From the NCBI RefSeq assembly GCF_018613875.1, contig NZ_JAGGPJ010000041.1, positions 1-63,851 of the forward strand: a stretch of 63,851 nucleotides of DNA. The letters are read 5' to 3'. The stretch is from Arthrobacter sp. ISL-28. Its GTDB lineage: Bacteria; Actinomycetota; Actinomycetes; Actinomycetales; Micrococcaceae. Positions 25,090 to 33,764 of the stretch are shown piece after piece (the first letter of the stretch is position 1; each line of letters begins with the position of its first letter). A program made the translations under genes and the position numbers. The notes beneath the pieces are model-generated. The model was given only the letters and a program-made list of their open reading frames with translations. It was not told where the DNA came from and searched no databases.

Positions 25090-25951
25090 CCAGAATTGCG
25101 TCTTCCTCCTCTTCCGCCGTGGCCCGCTTCCGCTTGCGCACGACGGGCGGACGACGGCGGGCTCCCGCGGCTGCGTTGCCGGGCTCACCGGCGGTGCCAG
25201 CCAGCTCGGCGTCTTCAGCGTCAATCGCGGCGTTCCTGGCCTGCTGGCGCGCGGCGTATCCGAAGCCGACGAACATGAGGATGCCAAACGCGAACCATTG
25301 GAGCGAATAGGACAGGTGGGTGCCTTCTTCAACCGAGGGCATGGGGAATGCCTGCGGCATCTGCGAGGCGGGAGGTGTCTCGGAGGCGAGCTGCCCGTAG
25401 GCGCCGGTCAGGAGGGGATATCCCAGCTCGGCCGAGTACGCCGGCAGGTCGATGGATGCAAGCTGACCCTCCGGAGCGCCGCGCTGCAGGGTCGGTTCAC
25501 TGTGCTTGAGCCGGACCACGGCCGTGACCTGCCCGGACGGGGGCGCCGGTATGTAGTCGGGGCGGCCGGGGTTGTTGTTGCCGATCGGCAGCCAGCCGCG
25601 GTCAATCACCACGGTTTCGCCGGAGACCAGCCTGAACGGGACCACGATCTCGTAGCCGGGCTGGCCGTTGAGGGGGCGGTTGCGGACGATCCGTTGCCCG
25701 GCGACGTCATAGCTGCCCCGCAGTTCCACCTGCGTCCACTCCCGCGCAGGATCAAGCTGCACGAACTCATCCCTTGCTGTCGAAAAGCTGATCGGCGTGG
25801 CCGAGTAATTGGACGTGACCCGCTGGATCTCAGCCAGCGTTTCCGCACGGCGGTCCATTTGCCAGCGGCCCAGGAAAACGCAGCCGGTGGCAAAGATTGC
25901 GGCAAGCAGGAGGTAACCCAGCCACTTGCTGGAGAACAGGAAACGGTACAT
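25073..25951 (-). CDS. SURF1 family cytochrome oxidase biogenesis protein
   Basis: 292-residue protein with one N-terminal membrane helix (LGYLLLAAIFATGCVFLGRW) and a second near the C-terminus (WFAFGILMFVGFGYA), the classic SURF1 topology. The family motif GxRxWQ appears as FLGRWQMDRR, and RGWLPIGN is present. SURF1 helps insert heme into aa3 oxidase, in keeping with ctaA and ctaB in the window. An Arg/Lys-rich tail follows the second helix. Its start directly abuts the stop of the next upstream gene. Confidence 0.88.
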   Translation of the reverse strand: MYRFLFSSKWLGYLLLAAIFATGCVFLGRWQMDRRAETLAEIQRVTSNYSATPISFSTARDEFVQLDPAREWTQVELRGSYDVAGQRIVRNRPLNGQPGYEIVVPFRLVSGETVVIDRGWLPIGNNNPGRPDYIPAPPSGQVTAVVRLKHSEPTLQRGAPEGQLASIDLPAYSAELGYPLLTGAYGQLASETPPASQMPQAFPMPSVEEGTHLSYSLQWFAFGILMFVGFGYAARQQARNAAIDAEDAELAGTAGEPGNAAAGARRRPPVVRKRKRATAEEEEDAILDAQGY

Positions 25952-26215
25952 TCAGCGGGTCCCGCCTGGTGTCGCGGCGGCATCGAGCGGAACAGTTTCC
26001 TTCCACAGCCCGCGGGTCTGCAGGTAATCTTCGAGCCATTCCTTGTGCTCGCCACACGCCAGCCACACCTTACGGCGGTCTGGCGTGTGGATCTTTGGGT
26101 TATTCCAGAGCAGCTGCCAGGACGCATCCGCCCTGCAGGCCTTGCGTGAGCACATGGCAGTGGACGCCGGGCCGGTGGTCTCGCCCGCGCCGCCGCCCAG
26201 GTTGAAAATGTTCAT
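25952..26215 (-). CDS. Conserved small actinobacterial protein with Cys/His residues
   Basis: 87-residue protein of unknown function. It contains C-x4-C (SRKAC), then H-T-P-D-R-R-K and C-G-E-H, a spacing that could form a zinc site. Related small proteins have sometimes been labelled 'acetone carboxylase', a name I see no support for. It overlaps the DUF3099 gene by 4 bp and abuts SURF1, so the three form one transcript. Confidence 0.75.
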   Translation of the reverse strand: MNIFNLGGGAGETTGPASTAMCSRKACRADASWQLLWNNPKIHTPDRRKVWLACGEHKEWLEDYLQTRGLWKETVPLDAAATPGGTR

Positions 26216-26694
26216 GAAGCTTTCTGTTCCCGGCCGTCGTCGTCTTCGTCATCGTTGATTAGCTCGCCCTGCAGCACCGTCGGCGGTTGGCTCTCGGCGT
26301 CCCCGGAACCCAGGTCATCAGATGCTTCAAGTTCGGCATATGGCGCATAGTCAAGGAGCGAGTCGCTGTGGACCTCGGCTTTGTCCGAACCGTTGGCGAT
26401 CACTACGGCGATCCACGGCAGGAACACAGCCCCCGCAACAGCGACAAGCTTGAGCCAGCCGTCCACCACGAAGATCAGGATCAGGCAGACCATGCGGATT
26501 CCCATGGCCAGCGCGTACTTGATCATGCGCTCCCGCATGTCCTCGGAGTGCGCTGCAGCGGCGTCCGTGATGCTGTGCACCTCCGAATGACCGGATGCGG
26601 TGCCAGGCTTCTCGGGCATCGGCTGTCCGGGCTGGTGGTGGGGTGTCACGGCTATCTCATCACGCTCCAATGGCTCATCTAATTCTCTCACCAT
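26212..26694 (-). CDS. DUF3099 family membrane protein
   Basis: 160-residue protein with the DUF3099 pattern: HSITDA near residue 40, then two close membrane helices (IRMVCLILIFVVDGWL and LVAVAGAVFLPWIAVVIA), with acidic N- and C-terminal tails. Function unknown; the family is confined to actinobacteria. ATG 26694 is used; an internal ATG at about residue 26 is possible. First gene of a minus-strand run DUF3099-small protein-SURF1-YbaK. Confidence 0.82.
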   Translation of the reverse strand: MVRELDEPLERDEIAVTPHHQPGQPMPEKPGTASGHSEVHSITDAAAAHSEDMRERMIKYALAMGIRMVCLILIFVVDGWLKLVAVAGAVFLPWIAVVIANGSDKAEVHSDSLLDYAPYAELEASDDLGSGDAESQPPTVLQGELINDDEDDDGREQKAS

Positions 26695-26787
26695 CCAGGG
26701 GAGCCGCCCAAACGGGCGCTAAGATCGGAGGCAGTAAAAATCCAGTCACCACCGCGGAGCCAGGCTCCGCAGAAATCCGGAGAACTC

Positions 26788-27513
26788 ATGTCTGAAGCAG
26801 CCACCCATGCCCGAAGTGTCCTCATCACCGGCGGAAACCGCGGCATCGGCCTCGCCATTGCAGAGGCCTTCCTGGCCAACGGGGACAAGGTGGCTGTGAC
26901 CTACCGGAGCGAATCCGAGCTGCCCGACGGCATCCTCGGGGTCAAGGCAGACGTGACGGATGAAGCCTCCGTCGACGCCGCGTTCACCGAGGTCGAGAAT
27001 GTCCACGGTCCCGTTGAGGTGCTGGTGGCCAACGCCGGGATCACCAAGGACACCCTCCTGCTGCGCATGAGTGAGGACGACTTCACGTCCGTCATCGACA
27101 CCAACCTCACGGGCGCATTCCGGGTCATCAAGCGCGCCTCCAAGGGCATGATCCGGCTCCGCAAGGGCCGCGTGGTCCTCATCTCCTCGGTTTCCGGCCT
27201 CTACGGCGCGCCGGGCCAGATCAACTACTCCGCCTCCAAAGCCGGGCTCGTTGGCATCGCGCGTTCGCTCACCCGGGAACTCGGCTCCCGCGGCATCACC
27301 GCGAATGTCGTAGCCCCGGGGTTCATCAATACCGACATGACGGCCGAGCTGCCCGAGACAACCCAGAAGGACTACCTTGCCAAGGTGCCCGCGGGCCGGT
27401 TCGCTGACGCCTCCGAGGTGGCCAACGTTGTCCGCTGGATTTCCAGCGAAGAGGCCTCCTACATTTCGGGTGCCGTCATTCCCGTCGATGGCGGCCTTGG
27501 CATGGGCCACTAG
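26788..27513 (+). CDS. fabG: 3-oxoacyl-ACP reductase (FabG-type SDR)
   Basis: 241-residue classical short-chain dehydrogenase. NADP site TGGNRGIGLAIAE at residue 14, NAG motif in VANAGITKD, catalytic Ser in ISSVSGLYG and the YSASKAGLVG Tyr-x3-Lys pair, then APGFINTDMT. It fits FabG, which reduces 3-oxoacyl-ACP in fatty acid synthesis, although other SDR substrates cannot be excluded. RBS GGAGAA precedes ATG 26788. A second, atypical SDR follows 174 bp downstream. Confidence 0.88.
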   Translation: MSEAATHARSVLITGGNRGIGLAIAEAFLANGDKVAVTYRSESELPDGILGVKADVTDEASVDAAFTEVENVHGPVEVLVANAGITKDTLLLRMSEDDFTSVIDTNLTGAFRVIKRASKGMIRLRKGRVVLISSVSGLYGAPGQINYSASKAGLVGIARSLTRELGSRGITANVVAPGFINTDMTAELPETTQKDYLAKVPAGRFADASEVANVVRWISSEEASYISGAVIPVDGGLGMGH

Positions 27514-27687
27514 CGCCTACCACTCACGCGGGAGATTACGCCCGCCGCTGGCAGCCAACAGGCCGTCTGCTGAACTATCGGGCCCGGGCTTCTTTGTGGA
27601 AGTCAAACAACGGGATCGGGAGTCTGCGCTGGCATGATGGACTGCAGACCTACAGCGATTTAGACGTTTCGAACAAAAGGAGCTCGT

Positions 27688-28440
27688 ATGGGCCTGCTGG
27701 ACAACAAGACCGCCATCGTGACCGGATCCTCGCGGGGAATCGGTGCCGAAGTGGCGAAGATCCTCGCTGGCGAGGGTGCCGCCGTCGTCGTTAACTACCG
27801 CCAGAAGGCGCCGCGCGCCAATAAGGTGGTGGCCGGAATTGAGGCGGCGGGCGGCCGCGCCGTGGCGGTCGGCGCCGACCTCACCACCGCCGAGGGCGTC
27901 CACGCGCTGGCCAGCGCCGCCATGGAGAACTTCGGTTCCCTGGACATCCTGGTCCTCAACGCATCGGGCGGCATGGAGTCGGGCATGGAAGAGGGTTACG
28001 CCCTCAAGCTGAACCGCGACGCCCAGGTGAACATGCTCAACGCCGCCGTGCCCCTCATGAAGGAGGGCTCCCGCGTGGTGTTCGTGACCAGCCACCAGGC
28101 GCACTTCATCAACTCGGTTCCCACCATGCCGGAGTACGAGCCGGTTGCCCGCAGCAAGCGCGCCGGTGAGGACGCACTCCGGGAGCTGCTGCCGAACCTG
28201 GCGGAAAAAGGCATCTCGCTGGTCGTCGTGTCCGGCGACATGATCGAGGGCACCGTGACGGCCACCCTGCTGGACCGCTCCAACCCGGGCGCCATCGAGG
28301 CCCGCCGTGCGGAGGCCGGCAAGCTGTACTCCGTCGAAGAGTTTGCTGAAGTGGTCGCCGCCATGGCCACCGCGGACGTCGAGTCCGGCCACACCGAGTA
28401 CGCCGGCGGCGCCGACTACTTCGGCAAGAGCGCCGGTTAG
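27688..28440 (+). CDS. SDR family protein without the canonical catalytic tyrosine
   Basis: 250-residue Rossmann-fold SDR. The cofactor loop TGSSRGIGAEVAK is intact (residues about 12-24) and the catalytic serine is likely S in VTSHQAHF. The Y-x3-K pair is broken: the lysine K157 follows Y150 by seven residues (YEPVARSK) and position K-4 is Val153. The protein ends with the usual SDR substrate region. It may have a different reaction or a structural role. AGGAG RBS before ATG 27688; it ends with a good terminator. Confidence 0.82.
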   Translation: MGLLDNKTAIVTGSSRGIGAEVAKILAGEGAAVVVNYRQKAPRANKVVAGIEAAGGRAVAVGADLTTAEGVHALASAAMENFGSLDILVLNASGGMESGMEEGYALKLNRDAQVNMLNAAVPLMKEGSRVVFVTSHQAHFINSVPTMPEYEPVARSKRAGEDALRELLPNLAEKGISLVVVSGDMIEGTVTATLLDRSNPGAIEARRAEAGKLYSVEEFAEVVAAMATADVESGHTEYAGGADYFGKSAG

Positions 28441-28463
28441 TCTTAACTCCAATGCCACAGCGT

Positions 28464-28500
28464 GGCCCGGTGCAGCAGCACCGGGCCTTTCGCTTTTGTC
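28464..28500 (+). terminator. Intrinsic terminator after the second SDR gene
   Basis: 10-bp perfect stem GGCCCGGTGC/GCACCGGGCC (28464-28473, 28478-28487) with an AGCA loop, followed by TTTCGCTTTTG. Confidence 0.75.
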
Positions 28501-28568
28501 CTGCACGGTGCTAGAACGGTTTCATAGTCTGCCGCGAGAAGGTCCTTGAGGATCGTTGGGGACATGGA

Positions 28569-30407
28569 ATGACTCCAAAACAGCTGGTTCTGGTGCTGGC
28601 CGTGACGGCGGGCATGGTGGCCGTTGTCGTGGCCTGCATTGATTGGTCACCCGTGGCCCTGCAGGACCCGGCCCGGACACTGGGCCTCAATGCCCAAGGC
28701 GTGCTCAGATGGGGTGAGCACCCGGAGCGGCTTCCCTTTTCAGTCTTCGAACTGACACTCTTTTTGGGCGTGGGCTTGTCGTTCATTCTCGCTGGCATTG
28801 CAGCGTGGCGGAGCCAGCCCACCCGGAACCCCGGCCTGCTGCTTGTGCTGGCGGGATGGTTGTGGCTTGCCTCCGGGATCCGCCGCTCCAGTGACCCGGT
28901 GGCGTTTACGATCGGCATAACGCTGACGCTGATGTACCAGCCACCGCTACTGCAGTTGGCGCTTAGCTTTCCTTCAGGCGTCCTGCGCACCCGGGCAGAA
29001 AAGGGCGCCGTAACATTTTTCTTCGTCTCCTGGCTGGTTGCTGCAGCAGCCGGCTGGGCGTTTTTCGACCCGCGCCAGCACATCGCAGTGGGGGAGTCCA
29101 CCTCCCGGAACCTCCTGCTTCTGTGGGACAGCCCGCCCCTGATGCACGCCACCGGGAACGCCATCCGGATATTTCAGATCTCGGTAGGGGCCGCTATTGT
29201 TGCGTTCCTGTTTGCCCGGTGGCTCGCCGGAACCAAGGCTTATCGTTCCTCGATCCTCCCGTTGTGGCTTGCTGTAATCATCAAGACCGCGGCCACCATC
29301 TGGGTATCGCTGGCAGTGATCGAGGTGTCGGGAAGGCTGTCCTCCGAGGCCCTGCTCTGGCAGTATCCAGCAACAGCCATCGTTCCGCTGGCCGTACTGT
29401 TCGGGCTGTGGCGGTACCGCTTCGCACGCGGCGCGCTGGGTGAGCTCATGGTCGAAATCGGCGCTGCACCGGTGAGCGACAGGCTCATTGGCGCACTTCG
29501 CCGTTCGGTCCATGACCCGACCCTCGCCTTGCTGCGCTGGTCGGGCGACAAGGGGCAGTTTGTTGACGATTCGGGCACGCCACGAAATCTGCCGGACAGC
29601 TCCAGCGGCCGCGCTTCCATGGTGCTGGAACGCCATGGGACGCCCGTTGGCGCCCTGGTATTTGACGAGGCCCTCCAAGACCAGCCGCAGCTGCTCGCCG
29701 CTGTGCGCAGCGCTACTTCACTTGCATTGGAGAACCAGCAGATGGAACAACAGCTTCGCGAGCAGCTCATCGAGGTACGCCGGTCCCGGGAACGGATAGT
29801 GACGGCGGGGGATTCCAGACGGCGACAGCTGGAGCGGGATCTTCATGACGGCGCCCAGCAACGCCTGGTTGCCGTGTCGATGGAGCTGGTCCGGGCCAGA
29901 CGAACTGCGGATCCGCAGGAATCGCGGAAGCTCCTCGAACAGGCCAGCGATGATCTGGCCGTCGCGCTCGACGAGCTGCGTGAACTGGCGCGGGGTGTGT
30001 ATCCGCCGTCATTGCGGGAAAGGGGCCTCGAGGGGTCCCTTACGGCTCTGGCGGAACGGTCGCCGCTTCCGCTGGAGCTGAAGGTCACCATGCTCCACAG
30101 GCCTCCACCCCCGGTGGAGCTGGCCGCCTACTTCATCTGTGCAGAAGCGGTCACCAACGCCGTCAAGTACGCGCGGGCGTCACATGCCCGGATCGGCATC
30201 GACGGCAACGGCACGGAGTTGCGGCTCGAAATAGCCGACAACGGGATTGGCGGGGCCCAGACCGGACCGGACGGAGGGCTGCTCGGGCTTGCCGACCGTG
30301 CGGCAGCGCTTGGCGGGACCCTGTCTGTTGAAAGTCCTAAGGGACGGGGGACTGCCGTACGGGCCGTGCTTCCGTTCCAGACCGATCCGGAAAGCGACGT
30401 CCCGTGA
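28569..30407 (+). CDS. NarL/DesK-type sensor histidine kinase
   Basis: 612-residue membrane kinase. Residues 1-300 contain about eight hydrophobic segments forming the sensor, then a GAF-like region (about 300-395), a coiled-coil linker, and the HisKA_3 dimerisation box with phospho-acceptor H426 in LERDLHDGAQQR. The HATPase domain has EAVTNAVKYA (N box) and DNGIGG (G1). It overlaps the downstream regulator by 4 bp (GTGA), so the pair is one unit. The signal is unknown. Confidence 0.92.
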   Translation: MTPKQLVLVLAVTAGMVAVVVACIDWSPVALQDPARTLGLNAQGVLRWGEHPERLPFSVFELTLFLGVGLSFILAGIAAWRSQPTRNPGLLLVLAGWLWLASGIRRSSDPVAFTIGITLTLMYQPPLLQLALSFPSGVLRTRAEKGAVTFFFVSWLVAAAAGWAFFDPRQHIAVGESTSRNLLLLWDSPPLMHATGNAIRIFQISVGAAIVAFLFARWLAGTKAYRSSILPLWLAVIIKTAATIWVSLAVIEVSGRLSSEALLWQYPATAIVPLAVLFGLWRYRFARGALGELMVEIGAAPVSDRLIGALRRSVHDPTLALLRWSGDKGQFVDDSGTPRNLPDSSSGRASMVLERHGTPVGALVFDEALQDQPQLLAAVRSATSLALENQQMEQQLREQLIEVRRSRERIVTAGDSRRRQLERDLHDGAQQRLVAVSMELVRARRTADPQESRKLLEQASDDLAVALDELRELARGVYPPSLRERGLEGSLTALAERSPLPLELKVTMLHRPPPPVELAAYFICAEAVTNAVKYARASHARIGIDGNGTELRLEIADNGIGGAQTGPDGGLLGLADRAAALGGTLSVESPKGRGTAVRAVLPFQTDPESDVP

Positions 30408-31081
30408 ACCTGCGGGTGGCGATTGCAGATGACTCGGCGCTTCTGCGCCGGGGCCTGGCCGCCTTGCTGCAATCCGAAGGCCTGGAAGTCGTGGGCGAGG
30501 CGTCTGACGGTTCTGAACTCGTGGAAATGATTGACAGCCAGGGGGCAGATGTTGCCGTTGTGGACATCCGAATGCCGCCGACCTTCACGATTGAAGGGAT
30601 CCAGGCCGCCGAGACCATCCGGAGCAGGCATCCGGAGACAGGCGTGCTGCTCTTGTCGCAGTACGTCGAAACCGAAAACGCAATGGCCCTGCTGGGAAAC
30701 GGGGCCAAAGGCCTGGGCTATTTGCTGAAGGAACGGGTCTCCGATATTGACGAATTCATTGACGCGCTGCACCGGGTGGCTGCCGGCGGAACAGCCATCG
30801 ATCCGCAACTTGTCACCCGGCTGGTGTCGCGCCCGCACGAGGGCCACCAGCTTGGCGATGATTTATCCAGCCGGGAGAAGAGCGTGCTCGAGCTCATGGC
30901 GGAAGGGCGCACGAATCAGGCAATAGGAAAGGCCCTGTTCCTGGGCGAGCGGACCGTGGAGGCACACATCCGGAGTATCTTCCTGAAGCTTGAGTTGAGG
31001 CCTGAGCCGGAGGACCACCGGCGGGTGCTGGCCGTCCTGACCTATCTTCGGGGGACGGGCAGGGCACCGGACCGGGAATAG
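30404..31081 (+). CDS. LuxR/NarL-family response regulator
   Basis: 225-residue two-domain regulator partnered with the upstream kinase. Receiver domain with acidic DD (A-D-D-S) near the start, phospho-Asp D54 in VVDIRMP and the conserved Lys in YLLKERV. C-terminal LuxR-type HTH: LSSREKSVLELMAEGRTNQAIGKALFLGERTVEAHIRSIF. GTG 30404 overlaps the kinase stop. Targets cannot be predicted. Confidence 0.93.
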   Translation: MNLRVAIADDSALLRRGLAALLQSEGLEVVGEASDGSELVEMIDSQGADVAVVDIRMPPTFTIEGIQAAETIRSRHPETGVLLLSQYVETENAMALLGNGAKGLGYLLKERVSDIDEFIDALHRVAAGGTAIDPQLVTRLVSRPHEGHQLGDDLSSREKSVLELMAEGRTNQAIGKALFLGERTVEAHIRSIFLKLELRPEPEDHRRVLAVLTYLRGTGRAPDRE

Positions 31082-31128
31082 CCGGGCCTCAGCCAGGAGG
31101 CTGCACCGGGATTCGCGCCGTCGCCGCG

Positions 31129-32034
31129 TCATACCCCGGCGATGTGCCGTACGGCGTCCAGGTAGGGCATGTTGACCGCGGCGTCTGCCACGGCGCGGAC
31201 GGCGGGCTTGGCGTTGAAGGCAACGCCGATACCCGCCGCGCCGAGCATGTCAAGGTCGTTGGCGCCGTCACCCACGGCGATGGTGTGCTCCATCGCGATT
31301 CCTTCGGCGGCCGCCCATTCGCGCAGGTATTTCTCCTTCGCGGCGCGGTCGATGACCGCTCCGAGCACCTTGCCGGTCAGGACGCCCTCCACAATTTCCA
31401 GCTCATTGGCAATCCAATAGTCCAGCTCAAGGTCCTCCGCGATGGGCCGGAGGATCTGGTTGAAGCCGCCGGACACGACAGCCACCACATGGCCGGCAGC
31501 CTTGAACGCCGCCACCAGATCCGCGGCGCCCTCGCTGAGTTTCACTTCAGCGCGCACGGAGTCGACGACGGCGGCCGGCAGCCCCGCGAGCACCGCCACC
31601 CGTGCGTGGAGGCTTTGGGCGAAGTCCAGTTCGCCGCGCATAGCGGCTTCAGTGACGGCAGCGACTTCGTCGCGTTTGCCGGCGTATGCAGCGAGAAGTT
31701 CGATGACCTCCTGCTGGATGAGCGTCGAATCCACATCCATGATGAGGAGCTTGCGTTCCGCTTTCCTCAGCTCCGCGGGCACGATGGCAGTATCCACGCC
31801 GTCACGTTCCGCCGCCTGCTTCGACGCTGCGATGCGGTGCCGCAGGGCGGCGATCTCGGCGCTGGAACCCGAGGGCACAGCGAAGTCAACGGCACACACG
31901 TCATAACGGCCGTCGCCGCTGCTGGAAGCTGCTTCGAAAGTGGTGCCGGAGCCCGCCAGCAGGGACCGGAGGTTATCCGGTTCCGAGGGGGACAATTTCA
32001 CGCCGTAGCTGACCGCAGTCACGTTCGAAGTCAT
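31129..32034 (-). CDS. serB: Phosphoserine phosphatase
   Basis: Last step of serine synthesis: hydrolyses O-phospho-L-serine. The 301-residue HAD enzyme has nucleophile D100 and D102 in MDVDSTLI, motif II VVSGGFNQI with catalytic Ser, and motif III GDGANDLDM. The N-terminal 80 residues are an ACT-like regulatory part. The frame stays open to 32067; ATG 32034 (MTSNVTAV) is a better start. It converges with the response regulator. Confidence 0.92.
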   Translation of the reverse strand: MTSNVTAVSYGVKLSPSEPDNLRSLLAGSGTTFEAASSSGDGRYDVCAVDFAVPSGSSAEIAALRHRIAASKQAAERDGVDTAIVPAELRKAERKLLIMDVDSTLIQQEVIELLAAYAGKRDEVAAVTEAAMRGELDFAQSLHARVAVLAGLPAAVVDSVRAEVKLSEGAADLVAAFKAAGHVVAVVSGGFNQILRPIAEDLELDYWIANELEIVEGVLTGKVLGAVIDRAAKEKYLREWAAAEGIAMEHTIAVGDGANDLDMLGAAGIGVAFNAKPAVRAVADAAVNMPYLDAVRHIAGV

Positions 32035-32167
32035 GGCTGTAATCTTAGCCAGCGCAGGGGTGGCCACCCGAATTCGTTTCGCCGCCTCAGTGCACGGTGT
32101 GTGCGCGGGGAAGGGGCAGGCGTTTCAGTTATCAGTCACACCCTGTTTTGTCCTAGTGTCTACTCCT

Positions 32168-32953
32168 ATGAGTGATGTTCTTGAAATGGCCGCCGTCAGC
32201 GTTGTCCGCGGAGCCAAAACGCTCCTGAGCAAGGTTGACTGGCAGGTCAAGGAAGGCGAACGCTGGGTGATCCTCGGACCCAACGGCGCGGGCAAGACCA
32301 CTCTGCTGCAAATCGCTGCCGCCAGGCTTCACCCCACCAGCGGCATGGCCGGCATCCTGGAGGAAATTCTCGGCTCTGTAGACGTCTTCGAGCTGCGGCC
32401 GCGGATCGGGCTCTCCTCGGCCGCACTGGCGAATCAGATCCCCGAGCACGAGAAGGTGCTCAACGTCGTGGTCACCGCGGCCTATGGCGTCACTGGGCGC
32501 TGGCGCGAGGGCTACGAGAGGGACGATGAACGCCGCGCCTTCGCACTGCTCAACGAGTGGGGGATGGGCCCGTTGCTGAACCGTCCCTTTGCCTCGCTGT
32601 CCGAAGGTGAGCGCAAGCGCGTCCAGATCGCGCGCGCGCTGATGACCGACCCCGAGCTGCTGCTGCTGGACGAGCCCGCCGCCGGTCTCGACCTCGGCGG
32701 CCGTGAGGACCTGGTGCACCGCCTCAGCGAGCTGGCCCGCGACGACGACGCTCCTGCAATCGTGCTTGTCACGCACCACCTCGAGGAAGTTCCTCCGGGC
32801 TTTACCCATGCCATGCTCATGCGCGACGGTGAAGTCGTCGCCTCGGGTCCGGTCGACGAGGTCCTCACCTCCGGCAACCTCAGTGAGACTTTCGGCCTGC
32901 CGCTGGAGGTCATGGTCAACGCCGGGCGTTACACAGCCACCGCCCGCCGCTAG
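32168..32953 (+). CDS. Stand-alone ABC transporter ATP-binding protein
   Basis: 261-residue ABC ATPase with Walker A GPNGAGKTT (residue about 40), signature LSEGERKRVQIARAL (LSEGE instead of LSGGQ), Walker B LLLLDEPAAGLD and THHLEEVP switch. The LSEGE signature and the missing permease resemble ModF/YlmA-type ATPases rather than a typical importer. ATG 32168 was chosen; the frame is open to 32033. The following TSUP gene begins 18 bp downstream and may share the transcript. Confidence 0.85.
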   Translation: MSDVLEMAAVSVVRGAKTLLSKVDWQVKEGERWVILGPNGAGKTTLLQIAAARLHPTSGMAGILEEILGSVDVFELRPRIGLSSAALANQIPEHEKVLNVVVTAAYGVTGRWREGYERDDERRAFALLNEWGMGPLLNRPFASLSEGERKRVQIARALMTDPELLLLDEPAAGLDLGGREDLVHRLSELARDDDAPAIVLVTHHLEEVPPGFTHAMLMRDGEVVASGPVDEVLTSGNLSETFGLPLEVMVNAGRYTATARR

Positions 32954-32971
32954 CGGGGCGAGCGGCACAGC

Positions 32972-33757
32972 GTGGAGTTTTTCAGCGGCATCCTTGTGTT
33001 CTTCGCCGGCCTGTGGGCCGGCACCATCAACAGCGTGGTCGGCTCAGGCACCCTGGTGACCTTCCCGGTGCTGATTGCTTTGGGTCTCGCACCGGTGACC
33101 GCTTCCATGAGCAATGCCATGGGGCTCGTGGCAGGTGGTGCAGCCGGAGCCTGGGGGTACCGCCGTGAACTCAAAGGCCGTGGCAGGCAGCTGCTGAAGC
33201 TGCTCCCCGCGTCCCTCCTCGGGGGAATTTCCGGCGCTTGGCTCCTGCTTCATCTCCCCGAAAAGGTCTTCCATTACGCGGCGCCTGCCCTGATTGTGCT
33301 GGCCCTGCTGATGGTGGTGTTCCAGCCGCGGCTGCAGCGCTGGGTACGGAACAGGGAAGAGAACCCGGAACATGCGCTGCGCGACAAGCACCACAGGATT
33401 CTCCTGGTGGTGCTTGTTTATCTTGCCGGCGTTTACGGCGGTTACTTCGTTGCCGCACAGGGGATCCTGCTGGTGGGCATCCTCGGCGTCTTCATGACGG
33501 GCACCATCCAGAACGCCAACGCGATGAAGAACATCCTGGTGCTCGGGGTCAATCTGATCGCGGCAACGTCGTATGTGCTGTTCGCCTTCGGCCGGATCGA
33601 CTGGATCGTGGTGGCAATCATCGCTGTGAGCTCGCTCATTGGCGGACTCTTCGGCGCCAAGGTCGGCCGCAGGCTCTCGCCCCCCGTCCTCAGGGGCGTC
33701 ATCTTTACGCTCGGGCTGGTCGCCCTGGGCTTCCTGATCGCCAATCTGCTGAAATAA
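32972..33757 (+). CDS. TSUP (TauE/SafE) family membrane transporter
   Basis: 261-residue membrane protein with about eight helices and the duplicated TSUP motif: AGTINSVVGSGTLVTFPVL at residue 15 and the related GVYGGYFVAAQGILLVGIL about 150 residues on. Family members export sulfite, sulfoacetate or other sulfur anions; substrate unknown here. GTG start at 32972. Followed by trmH 7 bp downstream. Confidence 0.88.
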   Translation: MEFFSGILVFFAGLWAGTINSVVGSGTLVTFPVLIALGLAPVTASMSNAMGLVAGGAAGAWGYRRELKGRGRQLLKLLPASLLGGISGAWLLLHLPEKVFHYAAPALIVLALLMVVFQPRLQRWVRNREENPEHALRDKHHRILLVVLVYLAGVYGGYFVAAQGILLVGILGVFMTGTIQNANAMKNILVLGVNLIAATSYVLFAFGRIDWIVVAIIAVSSLIGGLFGAKVGRRLSPPVLRGVIFTLGLVALGFLIANLLK

Positions 33758-33764
33758 TCGGCCG

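Noticed and set aside
25952..26215. Name 'acetone carboxylase' for the 87-residue protein
   Set aside because: The protein is far too small and has no biotin, ATP-grasp or hydantoinase-like features of such enzymes.
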